A stretch of DNA of 64,000 nucleotides, taken from assembly GCA_018335875.1 (NCBI GenBank), contig JAGXRN010000034.1:1-64000 (forward strand), in the 5' to 3' direction. How positions within the stretch are numbered: position 1 is the stretch's first letter; every line of letters begins with the position of its first letter. The notes below the pieces were generated by a model. The model did no database searches, had not been told where the DNA came from, and worked only from the letters and a program-made list of their open reading frames with translations. Below are positions 25,411 through 35,370 of the stretch, piece by piece. The DNA is from Dethiobacter sp. GTDB taxonomy: Bacteria > Bacillota > Dethiobacteria > Dethiobacterales > Dethiobacteraceae. Both the position numbers and the translations under genes were made by a program.

Positions 25411-26745
25411 TTGACAGAAATACTTGTCGTAGGAATAAACCATAAAACAGCACCTGTTGCATTACGCGAGAAGCTGTCATTCACTGATAGCCAGTTGGCT
25501 CGTTCTCTTGCTTACTGTAAGGAGTGCTCAGATGTTGGTGAAGCCGTCATTCTGACCACCTGCAACCGCACTGAGATATATGCCGCGGGCAGGGAAAATA
25601 ACTCCTGCCTGGAGAAGGTTATGTCCATGCTTGCGGAAATAAAAGAAATTGATACAGCAGCTATTCGGCCCAGTTTGTATCAGTTTACTCAGCAGGAGGC
25701 CGTGGAGCATCTGTTTAAAGTTACCGCCGGGCTTGATTCTATGATTCTCGGTGAAACACAGATTCTCGGGCAGGTTAAAGAGGCCTATACAAAAGCCAAT
25801 GACGCAGGCTGTGTAAATACTGTATTTCATGCCCTTTTCCGCCAGGCGGTTACTTCAGCCAAACGTGTCCAGACCGAGACGGCGATCAATCAAAACGCCG
25901 CCTCGGTTTCCTATGCTGCTGTGGAACTGGCAAAAAAAATTTTCCGGCGGCTTGATGACCGTACTGTGCTTGTAATCGGTGCCGGTAAAATGAGCGAGTT
26001 GGCGCTTCGTCATCTTTATGACCAGGGAGTCAAGCGCGTGGTGGTGGTAAACCGGACTAAGTCACGAGCAGACAAGCTGGCGGCCTGTTTCGGCGGCTTT
26101 TCAGAGGACTATGAAAACAGGCAGGAGTGGCTGGTTAAGGCTGATATAGTAATTTCATCAACTGGCGCTCCCCACTTTGTCCTCAAAAAGGAGGAAATCG
26201 CCTCCGCTATGCGCTCCCGCCGGGGCAAGCCCATATTCCTTATTGATATTGCCGTTCCCCGTGATATCGACCCTCAGGTTAACAGTCTGGAAAATGTGTA
26301 TCTCTACGACATTGATGACCTGCAGGCTGTGGTTTCGGCTAATATGAAAGAACGGGAGCAGGAGGCAAAAAAAGCCCAGGTAATTCTCAACGAGGAGATA
26401 ACAGCCTTCCAGGTATGGTTCAAGACCCAGGAGGTTGTGCCGCTGATCGCAGCGCTCAGGCGTAAAGCCGAGGGTATCCGGCAGGATGAACTGACCCACT
26501 CACTACAAAAACTCTCAGCTCTTTCAGAAAAGGAAAAAAAGTATGTTGATAACCTGACGAGAGCCATAGTGAACCGTATCCTCCGTGAGCCGGTGCTGCG
26601 TATTAAGGAATTTGCAGTTGAGGACAATAGCCAGATTTATGCCGCCTCACTCTGTCATCTTTTTGACCTTAACGAGGATGTTAACAGCCAACCAGACTGG
26701 CAGGAACAGCCAGCAGTAAAGGATGCTGAGGGGGGACTGTCATGA
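25411..26745 (+). CDS. hemA: Glutamyl-tRNA reductase
   Basis: 444 aa. First step of C5-route tetrapyrrole synthesis. Motifs: VVGINHKTAPVALREKL, active-site Cys in LTTCNRTEIYA, ILGETQILGQVKEAY and the NADPH site VLVIGAGKMSELAL. TTG start at 25411 preceded by a GAGGTG ribosome site. Overlaps the next gene by 4 bases. Confidence 0.95.
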   Translation: MTEILVVGINHKTAPVALREKLSFTDSQLARSLAYCKECSDVGEAVILTTCNRTEIYAAGRENNSCLEKVMSMLAEIKEIDTAAIRPSLYQFTQQEAVEHLFKVTAGLDSMILGETQILGQVKEAYTKANDAGCVNTVFHALFRQAVTSAKRVQTETAINQNAASVSYAAVELAKKIFRRLDDRTVLVIGAGKMSELALRHLYDQGVKRVVVVNRTKSRADKLAACFGGFSEDYENRQEWLVKADIVISSTGAPHFVLKKEEIASAMRSRRGKPIFLIDIAVPRDIDPQVNSLENVYLYDIDDLQAVVSANMKEREQEAKKAQVILNEEITAFQVWFKTQEVVPLIAALRRKAEGIRQDELTHSLQKLSALSEKEKKYVDNLTRAIVNRILREPVLRIKEFAVEDNSQIYAASLCHLFDLNEDVNSQPDWQEQPAVKDAEGGLS

Positions 26746-27572
26746 GCGGGACAGGGCTTGCTTTATATATCCTGACCCTTTGCCTGTACTTTGCAGCAGC
26801 TGTTGTTTTCCTGCTCGACATGACGGGCGCTGAAAACAATAATCCCTTTAAAACCGGGCGCCTTTTACTGATTGGCGGGTTGATGCTGCTTACACTGCTC
26901 ATCTTCAGCCGCAGCCTTACCTTCCGCTATCTTCCGCTTCTCACTTTTCACGAGACTCTTCTCCTGCTTGCCTGGGTGGCCACGCTGGTAGTCCTGGCTC
27001 TGGAGCGCGCCTATCAGTTTAAGGCTGTCTATTCCTTCATGATGCCGCTGCTTTTTTTAGCGCTGTTTCTCGCTCTCTTTTTTGCAGCAGCCGGAGTGAA
27101 TCCGGCGCCCGAGCTGCGCAGCGGCTGGCTTATCAGCCACATTGTTTCTGTAATAATGGCATACGGCACATTTGCCGTTTCCTTTGTAGTTTCAATCATG
27201 TATTTGGTGGTTGACTATTATCTCAAGAAGAAAAAAATATCCTCCTTGCTATTAGGCCTGCCAAGCCTGGACTCACTTGATTTTTATATCTACAGGCTTG
27301 TTACGGTAGGTTTCTTTTTGCTGACAGTAAGCATTATTCTTGGCGCCATGTGGGCCAACACAGTGTGGGGGGAATTCTGGCGTTGGGAACCCAAAGAAAT
27401 TTGGGCGGCAGTTACCTGGATTATCTATGCCGCCTACCTTCATACACGCCTGCTTTCAGGCTGGCAGGGACGCAAAGTTGCACTGCTCAATTCATTCGGC
27501 TTTGCCACGGTGCTCTTTAATTATGTATTTGTCCGCTTTTTCCTCACTGGCGGGATGCATCGGTTTTTCTAG
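26742..27572 (+). CDS. hemX: HemX/CcsA-like membrane protein
   Basis: 276 aa, eight membrane segments and a degenerate tryptophan motif, VWGEFWRWEPKEIWAAVTW. Position between hemA and hemC matches HemX of Bacillus, which lowers HemA abundance. It is a second CcsA-family member in the window, so a role in heme transport or lyase work is also possible. Confidence 0.8.
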   Translation: MSGTGLALYILTLCLYFAAAVVFLLDMTGAENNNPFKTGRLLLIGGLMLLTLLIFSRSLTFRYLPLLTFHETLLLLAWVATLVVLALERAYQFKAVYSFMMPLLFLALFLALFFAAAGVNPAPELRSGWLISHIVSVIMAYGTFAVSFVVSIMYLVVDYYLKKKKISSLLLGLPSLDSLDFYIYRLVTVGFFLLTVSIILGAMWANTVWGEFWRWEPKEIWAAVTWIIYAAYLHTRLLSGWQGRKVALLNSFGFATVLFNYVFVRFFLTGGMHRFF

Positions 27573-27609
27573 TGGACTAACTGCTAAAACTTAGAGGGAG
27601 GGAAACACT

Positions 27610-27783
27610 ATGCTCACATATTTCCTGGTTTTTGCCGTCGCTTTCCCTTTTGTGTATTCATATCTGACACTGTTATTCCTTTCAACCCAACCCGATGCCT
27701 TAAATCAGCTTAACTTTGGATTGATAATCGGCTTATTGATATGGATTGCAGCTAAAACCGGTGATATGTCAAGAATATACTAA
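27610..27783 (+). CDS. Small membrane protein, 57 aa
   Basis: ATG 27610 after GAGGGAGGG. Two hydrophobic stretches (MLTYFLVFAVAFPFVYSYLT and FGLIIGLLIWIAA) joined by a short polar loop with a TQPDALN segment. Sits between hemX and the siroheme gene in an otherwise gap-free operon, so it is likely translated. Unknown family. Confidence 0.55.
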   Translation: MLTYFLVFAVAFPFVYSYLTLLFLSTQPDALNQLNFGLIIGLLIWIAAKTGDMSRIY

Positions 27784-27803
27784 TGCAATGAATCGAGTGT
27801 GCT

Positions 27804-28439
27804 ATGCAAACTTACTACCCGGCCTTTTTAAAACTTAATAACCGATTGTGTGTGGTTGTGGGTGGCGGCAAGGTGGCTGCCCGCAAAACACAGGCTCTGC
27901 TGGAGTGCGGCGCAGTTGTGCGGGTGGTTAGCCCGTCACTGTCCCCAAAGCTTGCTGAGCTTGCTGTGCAAGGGCTCATAGAACACCTGGCACAGGCATA
28001 CACATGCGAAGTGCTGGAGGGCGCTTTCCTGGTAGTTGCCGCCACAGATTCTGCTGAAGTGAACACCCTCGTGGCAAAAGACTGTGAGGTTCGCAATATA
28101 CCGGCCAATATCGTGAATGAACCACAGCTTGGCAGCTTTATTGTGCCATCTACTCTCCGGCGCGGCCCGCTTATTGTTGCCGTTTCCACCGCGGGCGCCT
28201 CTCCCGCTCTGGCGCGCAAGGTCCGGCTGCAGCTGGAGGATATATTTGATGAATCCTATGGCGAACTGCTTGTAATACTTGCAGAGGCACGCAGCCGTGT
28301 AATGAGTGAAATAGCTGATGCGGAGGTGCGTAGGAAAATATTTTCCGCCCTGGCCGCAGATGATCTGCCTGGTATACTCCGTGAGCAAGGCAGAGAGGCG
28401 CTTTGCGCCCGCATTAATGAAATTATAGGAGGATGCTGA
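27804..28439 (+). CDS. sirC: Precorrin-2 dehydrogenase/sirohydrochlorin ferrochelatase (SirC/Met8 type)
   Basis: 211 aa. Starts YYPAFLKLNNRLCVVVGGGKVAARKT, the NAD-binding fold of CysG-N/Met8 proteins. It oxidises precorrin-2 to sirohydrochlorin; Met8-type members also insert iron. Conserved FIVPSTLRRGPLIVAVSTAGASP follows. It makes siroheme for the Ahb heme route and for the sulfite-reductase-like protein at 13.9 kb. Stop and hemC start overlap in TGATG. Confidence 0.92.
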   Translation: MQTYYPAFLKLNNRLCVVVGGGKVAARKTQALLECGAVVRVVSPSLSPKLAELAVQGLIEHLAQAYTCEVLEGAFLVVAATDSAEVNTLVAKDCEVRNIPANIVNEPQLGSFIVPSTLRRGPLIVAVSTAGASPALARKVRLQLEDIFDESYGELLVILAEARSRVMSEIADAEVRRKIFSALAADDLPGILREQGREALCARINEIIGGC

Positions 28440-29380
28440 TGCAGCAGTTAATTGTAGGCAGCCGGGACTCTCAGTTGGCCCTGATCCAGGCACACTATGT
28501 GATAGGAGAAATAAAAAAGTATTTCCCACAATATGAATTTAAGATAAAAGAGATAAAGACCGAGGGTGACAAAATCCTGGATGTGGCCCTGGCAAAAATT
28601 GGCGGAAAAGGTCTCTTTGTCAAGGAGATTGAAAACGCCCTGCTTAATGGGCAGATCGACATCGCCGTACACAGCATGAAGGATGTGCCCACTCTCCTGC
28701 CGGAGGGGCTTCGCATATCAGCGGTTACCAGGCGCGAGGATCCCCGCGACTGCTATATCGCCAGGGACGGAAAAACAGCTCTCTTTGCAGCAAGGGAAGG
28801 AGCTGTCATCGGCACCTCCAGCCTGCGCCGTTCAGCACAGCTGCTGCACACCCGCCCGGACTTAAAGATAGTCCCCATCCGCGGCAACCTCAACACACGC
28901 CTGCGCAAGCTGCACACCCTGGAACTTGATGGTATCGTACTGGCTTATGCCGGGGTCCACCGCCTGGGGTGGGCCGATAAAATAACCGCGATTATAGATT
29001 TCTCGGACTGCCTGCCCGCAGTGGGACAGGGAGCGCTGGGTATTGAAACCAGGAGCGGTGATGAGCAGGTAAATGAGGTGGTGTCAGTACTTAATGATGC
29101 TGCAGCCAATGCGGCCATTACCGCCGAACGTGCCTTCCTGCGCAAGCTGGAAGGCGGCTGTCAGGTTCCAATCGGAGCATACGGCAGGTTGGAAGGCAAA
29201 GAACTGGTGCTGGACGGAGTTGTTGCCGGCCTGGACGGCAGTGTGGTTTTACGCGGTAAAGCTGCCGGCGACCCCGCTCTGTCAGCAGCTCTTGGCCGGC
29301 AGCTGGCGGAGAATCTGATTGAACGCGGCGCCGCCGACATTTTGATAAAAGCAAGACAGGAGTGTGAAGCTGATGCCTGA
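28439..29380 (+). CDS. hemC: Porphobilinogen deaminase (hydroxymethylbilane synthase)
   Basis: 313 aa. ATG 28439 (not 28433) follows ATAGGAGGATGC with good spacing. Motifs: VGSRDSQLALIQA, VHSMKDVP, GTSSLRRSAQLLH and the dipyrromethane-cofactor Cys in LEGGCQVPIGAYG. Overlaps the next gene by 8 bases. Confidence 0.96.
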   Translation: MQQLIVGSRDSQLALIQAHYVIGEIKKYFPQYEFKIKEIKTEGDKILDVALAKIGGKGLFVKEIENALLNGQIDIAVHSMKDVPTLLPEGLRISAVTRREDPRDCYIARDGKTALFAAREGAVIGTSSLRRSAQLLHTRPDLKIVPIRGNLNTRLRKLHTLELDGIVLAYAGVHRLGWADKITAIIDFSDCLPAVGQGALGIETRSGDEQVNEVVSVLNDAAANAAITAERAFLRKLEGGCQVPIGAYGRLEGKELVLDGVVAGLDGSVVLRGKAAGDPALSAALGRQLAENLIERGAADILIKARQECEADA

Positions 29381-30887
29381 GCAGGGAATTGTCTACCTGG
29401 TAGGTGCGGGCCCCGGCGACCCCGGGCTGATTACAGTCAAGGGCCTGGAGTGTATACAAAAAGCGGCTGTGCTGGTTTACGACAGGCTGGCCGGCAGGCG
29501 GTTATTAACTTTTGCACCCAGCGGCTGTGAAATGATTTATGTAGGCAAGCTTCCTGACCGTCATACTTTGCGCCAGGAGGAAATTAACCAGCTCCTGGTG
29601 GATAAGGCGCTTGAGGGCAAAGTTGTGACCCGGCTCAAGGGAGGAGATCCTTATGTGTTTGGGCGGGGAGGCGAAGAAGCCGAGCTTCTGGTGCAGAACA
29701 ATATCCCCTTTGAAGTGGTCCCCGGTATCACATCGGCCATCGCGGTGCCGGCCTATGCCGGTATTCCTGTCACCCACCGGGACTACACGTCCAGTTTTGC
29801 CGTCATCACAGGGCATGAAGATCCTGACAAGGACGAATCGTCCATTAATTGGGACAAGCTTGCCACTGCCGCCGGCACATTGGTTTTCCTGATGGGTGTG
29901 GCCAACCTGCCTTTCATCGTGCAAAAGCTGATTAAATTTGATCGCGACTCATCTACGCCTGTAGCCCTTATCCGCTGGGGAACACGACCTGAACAGCAGG
30001 TGCTGACCGGTACGCTTGCCGATATAGTCAAAAAAGTTGAGGAGGCCCACTTTACCTCTCCGGCTATCATCATTGTGGGCGAGGTTGTGAAGCTGCGCGA
30101 TACTCTTTCCTGGTTCGAGAAAAAACCGCTCTTTGGCAAACGGGTAGTTGTGACACGTTCACGGGAACAGGCAAGTGTCCTCTCCCGCCGCATTGAAGAG
30201 TTGGGCGGAGAGGCCTTTGAGTTTCCCGCCATTGATATAGGCGACCCTGTGGACTTCGGACCGCTCGATGAGGCCGTTGCCAGGGTGGACAGCTATGACT
30301 GGCTGATCTTTACCAGTGTTAACGGCGTGGACTACTTTTTCAGGCGCCTGCGCCACTACGGCCGCGATATCCGGGACCTGAAATCTGCCAGAATTTGCGC
30401 CATCGGCCCCAAAACAAAAGAAAAGCTGGAGGAAATGTGCCTGCGTGTGGAATATGTGCCTGAGGAATACAGGGCAGAGGCGATACTTTCCGGATTGCGC
30501 GGCAAGGTTGCCAACGGAGAGCGCGTTTTGCTGCCCCGTGCCGATATTGCCCGGGAAATCCTCCCGGATACACTGCGCCGGATGGGTGCCCAAGTGGATA
30601 ATGTGACAGCTTACCGCACTGTACGCGGCGGCGGTGAAGCCGCGCTGCTGCTGCAATTGCTGGAAGAAGGCATGATCCACTGCGTAACCTTTACAAGTTC
30701 GTCCACTGTGAAAAACTTTGTAGATATGTTGGGCAAGGATAATCTGCACCACCTGCTTAAAGGGGTCAGGCTTGCCAGTATCGGTCCCATCACATCCGCA
30801 TCTGCCCTTGACCTGGGCTTAACAATAGATATTGAGGCTTCAGAGTACACCATCGATGGCCTGGTAGACGCATTAAAACAAATTTAG
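29373..30887 (+). CDS. cobA-hemD: Fused uroporphyrinogen-III C-methyltransferase / uroporphyrinogen-III synthase
   Basis: 504 aa in two domains. Residues about 1-245 are the SAM-dependent methyltransferase (VYLVGAGPGDPGLITVKG, VTRLKGGDPYVFGRGGEE, VVPGITSAI). Residues about 255-500 are uroporphyrinogen-III synthase (GKRVVVTRSREQASVLSRRI, WLIFTSVNGVDYFF, TFTSSSTVKNFVDML). The fusion turns hydroxymethylbilane into precorrin-2 in one protein, common in anaerobic Firmicutes. ATG 29373 chosen over GTG 29364, which is too near the ACAGGAG site. Confidence 0.95.
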   Translation: MPEQGIVYLVGAGPGDPGLITVKGLECIQKAAVLVYDRLAGRRLLTFAPSGCEMIYVGKLPDRHTLRQEEINQLLVDKALEGKVVTRLKGGDPYVFGRGGEEAELLVQNNIPFEVVPGITSAIAVPAYAGIPVTHRDYTSSFAVITGHEDPDKDESSINWDKLATAAGTLVFLMGVANLPFIVQKLIKFDRDSSTPVALIRWGTRPEQQVLTGTLADIVKKVEEAHFTSPAIIIVGEVVKLRDTLSWFEKKPLFGKRVVVTRSREQASVLSRRIEELGGEAFEFPAIDIGDPVDFGPLDEAVARVDSYDWLIFTSVNGVDYFFRRLRHYGRDIRDLKSARICAIGPKTKEKLEEMCLRVEYVPEEYRAEAILSGLRGKVANGERVLLPRADIAREILPDTLRRMGAQVDNVTAYRTVRGGGEAALLLQLLEEGMIHCVTFTSSSTVKNFVDMLGKDNLHHLLKGVRLASIGPITSASALDLGLTIDIEASEYTIDGLVDALKQI

Positions 30888-30958
30888 CTTAAAACTTCTT
30901 TGATTTTCATACCCAGTTGCACCGCTTATGGGCAGCTTGGAAAAGGGGGAAATCCAAT

Positions 30959-32134
30959 ATGATCAGTGTAACTAAACTTCTCAGCGGGGCCGGCCATTTC
31001 GGAGATTCACTCCGCTACAGCCATGATTCAAGAGGTGCGCTGCACGGCACGACTCACGGCATGGGGCCGGTGGTGGTATGGAATTCCACAAGGACATGCA
31101 ACCTTAAATGCATTCACTGCTACATGGAGTCAGACTCTGTTAAATACGAAAACGAGCTGTCAACGGAAGAAGCCAAAAGATTTATTGATGACCTCGCTGA
31201 ATTTAAAGTGCCCGTCATCCTTTTTTCAGGCGGAGAGCCGCTGATTCGCCCGGATTTCTTTGAGCTTGCAGAGTACTCTGCTTCCCGTGGCCTGCGTGTC
31301 ACCATTTCCACCAATGGCACACTGATTGACAAGGAGACTGCGCAGCGCATCAAAGACCTGGGTGTAGGCTATGTTGGTATCAGCCTGGACGGGATGGGCG
31401 AGAAGAACGACGAATTCCGCAAGAAAAAAGGCGCTTTTGACGCGGCGCTGCGCGGTATCCGCAACTGCCTGGATATTGGGCAGCGAGTGGGCCTGCGCTT
31501 TACAATCAACCGCCACAACTACGCTGAAATGGAAAATATCTTTAAACTGATAGAGGAAGAGGGGATTCCCCGCATCTGCTTTTATCACCTGGTCTATTCC
31601 GGCCGCGGCTCGGAGATGATGAAAGAAGACGTGACACGTGAGGAGAGCCGGCAGGCCATGGATATGATCATTGATAAGACTCTTTACTTCCACAATAAAG
31701 GCATCGACAAGGAAATTCTTACTGTAGACAATCACGCCGACGGCGTTTACACCTATCTGCGCATGCAAAAAACTGACCCCAGGCGTGCCGAACAGGTCTG
31801 GGAGCTGCTGCGCAATAACGGAGGCAACCGCACAGGCATTGCCATCGGCCAGGTAGACAACCTGGGTTTTGTACATGCCGACCAGTTTACACAAAACCAT
31901 ACTTTCGGCAACGTAAGGGAGCGAACGTTCGGCGACATATGGACTGACGGCAGCCACCCAATCCTGGCCGGCCTGAAAGACCGCAAACCTCTCCTGAAAG
32001 GGCGCTGTGCAGCCTGCAAGTGGCTTAGTGTCTGCAACGGCAACTTTCGGGCACGCGCGGAAGCCGCCACAGGCGACTTCTGGGAGTCGGACCCGGCGTG
32101 CTACCTTACGGACACAGAAATCGGGGTGTGTTAG
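30959..32134 (+). CDS. ahbC: Radical SAM 12,18-didecarboxysiroheme deacetylase AhbC
   Basis: 391 aa. The radical SAM cluster motif is CNLKCIHCY; a SPASM-like C-terminal cluster region has RCAACKWLSVCNGNFRARAE. The opening ISVTKLLSG and GPVVVWNSTRTCNLKC are characteristic of the AhbC/NirJ-like group. Converts 12,18-didecarboxysiroheme to Fe-coproporphyrin III. ATG 30959 after AAGGGGGAA. The next 209 bases (32135-32343) contain no gene; their GC-rich part may be a dispersed repeat. Confidence 0.9.
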   Translation: MISVTKLLSGAGHFGDSLRYSHDSRGALHGTTHGMGPVVVWNSTRTCNLKCIHCYMESDSVKYENELSTEEAKRFIDDLAEFKVPVILFSGGEPLIRPDFFELAEYSASRGLRVTISTNGTLIDKETAQRIKDLGVGYVGISLDGMGEKNDEFRKKKGAFDAALRGIRNCLDIGQRVGLRFTINRHNYAEMENIFKLIEEEGIPRICFYHLVYSGRGSEMMKEDVTREESRQAMDMIIDKTLYFHNKGIDKEILTVDNHADGVYTYLRMQKTDPRRAEQVWELLRNNGGNRTGIAIGQVDNLGFVHADQFTQNHTFGNVRERTFGDIWTDGSHPILAGLKDRKPLLKGRCAACKWLSVCNGNFRARAEAATGDFWESDPACYLTDTEIGVC

Positions 32135-32343
32135 GCAGTCGGTTGATAGGCTGCGCATTACTTCGTCGCTACGGGCGCCGGCATCCTCGACGTATACACG
32201 ATACGCCTGCGGTGCCGCCGCCCCAGGCTCCTCGTCCTGCTTGCTTCTGAACCGCCTGCTTGTAAGCCGGGATTGTAAGCACCTTACAGATAATAATAGT
32301 TGTTCATAAATCAATGCATTATTCATAAGGGAGGGGTGGAATT

Positions 32344-33327
32344 ATGTATTTTCCTGTTAACAGGCCGCGGAGGCTGCGGCGTACTGAGGCGTTAAGGAGT
32401 ATGGTGCGTGAGACGCAGTTGTCTGTGCGGAATTTAATTTACCCGCTTTTTGTCACGCATGGTGAGAGAGTGAAGGATTCAATTGCTTCCATGCCCGGCG
32501 TTTACCAGATGTCTGTGGATGAAATTGTCCGTGAGGCGGGCGAATGCCTGGGACTTGGCATAGCGGCAGTGATTCTTTTTGGCCTGCCGGCCTATAAGGA
32601 TGAGAAAGGATCTTCGGCCTATGACCAGGAGGAAGTTCTCCAGCAGGCGGTGGCGGCGCTGAAAAGGGCTTATCCGGAGCTGATTGTGATTACCGATGTC
32701 TGTCTGTGCGAATATACCAGCCACGGCCACTGCGGCCTGATCAGCGGCGATGATGTGGAAAACGATACTACGCTGAACCTGCTGTCACGCACGGCGCTCT
32801 CTCATGCCCGTGCCGGCGCCGATATTGTGGCGCCCTCAGACATGATGGATGGGCGTGTCGAGGCCATCCGCAGCACTCTTGACGAACACGGCTTTTCTCA
32901 TATACCCATTCTTTCTTACGCTGTAAAATATGCTTCTGCCTTTTACGGGCCTTTTCGCGACGCCGCAGGGTCTGTGCCGCAGTTTGGTGACCGCCGTTCC
33001 TATCAGATGGACCCTGCCAACATCCGTGAAGCGCTTAAAGAAACAGAACAGGACATAGCCGAGGGGGCCGACATGGTTATAGTTAAACCGGCCATGGCCT
33101 ACATGGATGTAATACGTGCTGTTAAAGAGAATACCAATGTCCCCGTTGCCGCATACAACGTCTCGGGTGAGTACTCCATGGTCAAGGCGGCGGCTCAAAA
33201 CGGCTGGATTGACGAGAAAAGAGTGGTCCTGGAAATTCTGACAGGTATTAAACGCGCCGGCGCTGACCTGATTATCACATATTTTGCCAAAGACGCAGCA
33301 ATGTGGCTGAAGGAGGAAAAGCAATGA
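32344..33327 (+). CDS. hemB: Delta-aminolevulinic acid dehydratase (porphobilinogen synthase)
   Basis: 327 aa. Starts [20 protein letters not shown]. Zinc-binding cysteines are in [14 protein letters not shown], so it is the zinc-dependent form. The catalytic lysines lie in [15 protein letters not shown] and [13 protein letters not shown]. Stop overlaps the ahbD start (ATGA). Confidence 0.97.
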   Translation: MYFPVNRPRRLRRTEALRSMVRETQLSVRNLIYPLFVTHGERVKDSIASMPGVYQMSVDEIVREAGECLGLGIAAVILFGLPAYKDEKGSSAYDQEEVLQQAVAALKRAYPELIVITDVCLCEYTSHGHCGLISGDDVENDTTLNLLSRTALSHARAGADIVAPSDMMDGRVEAIRSTLDEHGFSHIPILSYAVKYASAFYGPFRDAAGSVPQFGDRRSYQMDPANIREALKETEQDIAEGADMVIVKPAMAYMDVIRAVKENTNVPVAAYNVSGEYSMVKAAAQNGWIDEKRVVLEILTGIKRAGADLIITYFAKDAAMWLKEEKQ

Positions 33328-34337
33328 TAATTTCCTGGAATACTACCCGTGAATGCCATCTGAAGTGCAAGCACTGCTATCGTGATGCAGGCGACAGGGA
33401 GGCCGGGGAGCTTTCAACTGATGAGGGGAAAGCACTTATTGACGAGATAGCCAAAGCAGGCTTTAAAATACTGATACTTTCCGGTGGGGAGCCGCTCCTG
33501 CGCGAGGATATATTTGAGCTTACCACCCACGCCAGGGAGAGAGGAATGCGCCCGGTTTTCGGCACCACCGGCACAACAATCACACCCGAAGTGGCAGGGA
33601 AACTAAAAGCAGCAGGAGCTGCCTGCATCGGTATTTCCCTTGACAGTGCCGGCCCCGCCATCCACGACGAGTTTCGCCAGGTGCCGGGCTCCTGGCAGGG
33701 CGCTATTGAGGGCATGAAAAACTGCCGTGAGCAGGGCCTCCCTTTCCAGGTCCACACCACAGTGGTGGAACAGAATTATCATGAGTTTGAGTCTATCACA
33801 GACCTGGCTGTGGAAAAAGGAGCTGTGGCTCACCATGTGTTTTTCCTGGTGCCCACGGGACGTGCCAGGGATATGGAGGCTGAAGGCCTGCGGGAGATGC
33901 AGTACGAGCAGCTGCTGCACCGCATTCTGAAAAAGCAAAAGCAGGTAAAAATTGAACTGAAACCCACCTGTGCCCCGCAGTTTATGCGCATTGCCAGGCA
34001 GATGGGCATGGAAATGCGCTTCTCCCGGGGTTGCCTGGCGGGCACCGCCTACTGCTGCATTATTCCCAGCGGTGACGTCCATCCCTGCCCCTACCTTCCT
34101 GTTAAAGTAGGCAATGTGCGCGAGACTCCCTTTTCCGAAATCTGGCGCAATGCCGAGATGTTTAAGCAGTTTAGAAGCGACGAATTCGGCGGCAAATGCG
34201 GAACCTGCAACCATAAAGATGTTTGCAGCGGCTGCCGCGCCCGCGCCTACTATTACACCGAAGGCGACTACATGGCAGAAGACCCGTGGTGCCTGTACCG
34301 GAGGGGTTCATCCCATGAAGCAAAAAACTGCTGTTGA
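33324..34337 (+). CDS. ahbD: Radical SAM heme synthase AhbD
   Basis: 337 aa. Radical SAM motif CHLKCKHCY near residue 12, and a C-terminal cluster segment [20 protein letters not shown]. Final step of the siroheme route: oxidative decarboxylation of two propionates of Fe-coproporphyrin III to give heme b. ATG 33324 has AGGAGG upstream and overlaps hemB. The end overlaps ahbA. Confidence 0.9.
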   Translation: MIISWNTTRECHLKCKHCYRDAGDREAGELSTDEGKALIDEIAKAGFKILILSGGEPLLREDIFELTTHARERGMRPVFGTTGTTITPEVAGKLKAAGAACIGISLDSAGPAIHDEFRQVPGSWQGAIEGMKNCREQGLPFQVHTTVVEQNYHEFESITDLAVEKGAVAHHVFFLVPTGRARDMEAEGLREMQYEQLLHRILKKQKQVKIELKPTCAPQFMRIARQMGMEMRFSRGCLAGTAYCCIIPSGDVHPCPYLPVKVGNVRETPFSEIWRNAEMFKQFRSDEFGGKCGTCNHKDVCSGCRARAYYYTEGDYMAEDPWCLYRRGSSHEAKNCC

Positions 34338-34800
34338 CAGCCTCTCAGGTGTGGACAGAGAACTCCTTAATATTATTCAGACCGACTTTCCTCTTGAGCC
34401 CAGGCCCTATGCTGTAATCGGCGAGCGACTTGGCCTCAGTGAGAAAGATACGCTTTCCCGCGTTGCCGCACTCAAAGAAAAGGGTGTCATCAGGCGTATA
34501 GGCGGCATCTTTGACTCCGGTAAGCTTGGTTTTTCATCCACTTTGGTGGCGCTGAAAGTAGAAGAAGACAGGGTGGAAGAGGTGGCGCGCAGCGTGGGCA
34601 GCTATGCCGGGGTTACTCATAATTACCAGCGCGCACACGAGTTCAACCTCTGGTATACACTGGTTGCCCCCTCTGTGGGGGCAATGGAACAGATTCTTGC
34701 TGAAACGTCATGCCTGCCCGGTGTGCTTAAACTGCGCAACCTGCCTGCACTGAGGCTGTTTAAAATCGGTGTTAATTTTGATATGCAGGAGAACGATTGA
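34315..34800 (+). CDS. ahbA: Siroheme decarboxylase subunit AhbA
   Basis: 161 aa, Lrp/AsnC-like winged helix followed by a decarboxylase domain. Typical GVDRELLNIIQTDFPLEPRPY, GVIRRIGGIFDSGKLGF and the catalytic-region THNYQRAHEFNLWYTL. Removes, with AhbB, two acetate carboxyls of siroheme. ATG 34315 after GGAGGGG, inside the ahbD end. Confidence 0.9.
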   Translation: MKQKTAVDSLSGVDRELLNIIQTDFPLEPRPYAVIGERLGLSEKDTLSRVAALKEKGVIRRIGGIFDSGKLGFSSTLVALKVEEDRVEEVARSVGSYAGVTHNYQRAHEFNLWYTLVAPSVGAMEQILAETSCLPGVLKLRNLPALRLFKIGVNFDMQEND

Positions 34801-35267
34801 TGATACTAAGTGAACTTGACAAAAAAATTATTTCCCACCTGCAGGGAGACCTGCCCCTTGAAGCCAATCCGTATGCTGCTATTGCTGCACGTGTAGGCAT
34901 ATCAGAAGAAGTACTGCTGCAAAAAATAAAGGACTACCTTGAGGCCGGCATTATGCGCCGCTTTGGCACGATTTTAAGGCACCACCAGGCAGGTTATACT
35001 GCCAACGCCATGTGTGGCTGGAATGTGCCTGCGGACAGAGTGGAAGATGTGGGCAGGGTTATGGCTTCTTTCAAAGAAGCTTCACATGTTTACCAGAGAC
35101 CCACCTATCCCGATTGGCCCTACAACCTTTTCACTATGCTGCACGGCAGGACACAGGAAGACCTAAAGGATGCCGCGCGCAGGATCTCAGACCTGACAGG
35201 TATAAGCGACTACAAACTGCTTTACAGCACCAGGGAATTTAAAAAGACAAGCATGGATTACTTTTAA
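34800..35267 (+). CDS. ahbB: Siroheme decarboxylase subunit AhbB
   Basis: 155 aa paralogue of AhbA (KKIISHLQGDLPLEANPYAA, GIMRRFGTILRHHQAGY, SHVYQRPTYPDWPYNL). The HVYQRP motif corresponds to THNYQRA in AhbA. The start ATG 34800 shares its A with the AhbA stop. AhbA/AhbB act as a heterodimer in sulfate reducers and archaea. Confidence 0.9.
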   Translation: MILSELDKKIISHLQGDLPLEANPYAAIAARVGISEEVLLQKIKDYLEAGIMRRFGTILRHHQAGYTANAMCGWNVPADRVEDVGRVMASFKEASHVYQRPTYPDWPYNLFTMLHGRTQEDLKDAARRISDLTGISDYKLLYSTREFKKTSMDYF

Positions 35268-35272
35268 AACTG

Positions 35273-35303
35273 GCCGGGCCGGCTAACATCCGGCCTGGCT
35301 GTA
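35273..35303 (+). terminator. GC-rich hairpin between ahbB and hemL
   Basis: GGCCGG/CCGGCC stem with a short loop but no T-run, so it is either a weak terminator or an mRNA processing/stability element. A possible hemL-specific start lies in 35304-35370. Confidence 0.4.
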
Positions 35304-35370
35304 AGCTGTCTGATCAGGATTTTGTTCTGAAGCCGCTTGATATACATATTAACATTAAGGGGGTATTTAG

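Noticed and set aside
31226-32326. Long minus-strand ORF (366 aa) opposite ahbC
   Set aside because: Antisense shadow of a well-conserved radical SAM gene; no motif and low-complexity composition. Similar long shadows at 13935-14873 and 1585-2310 were rejected for the same reason.
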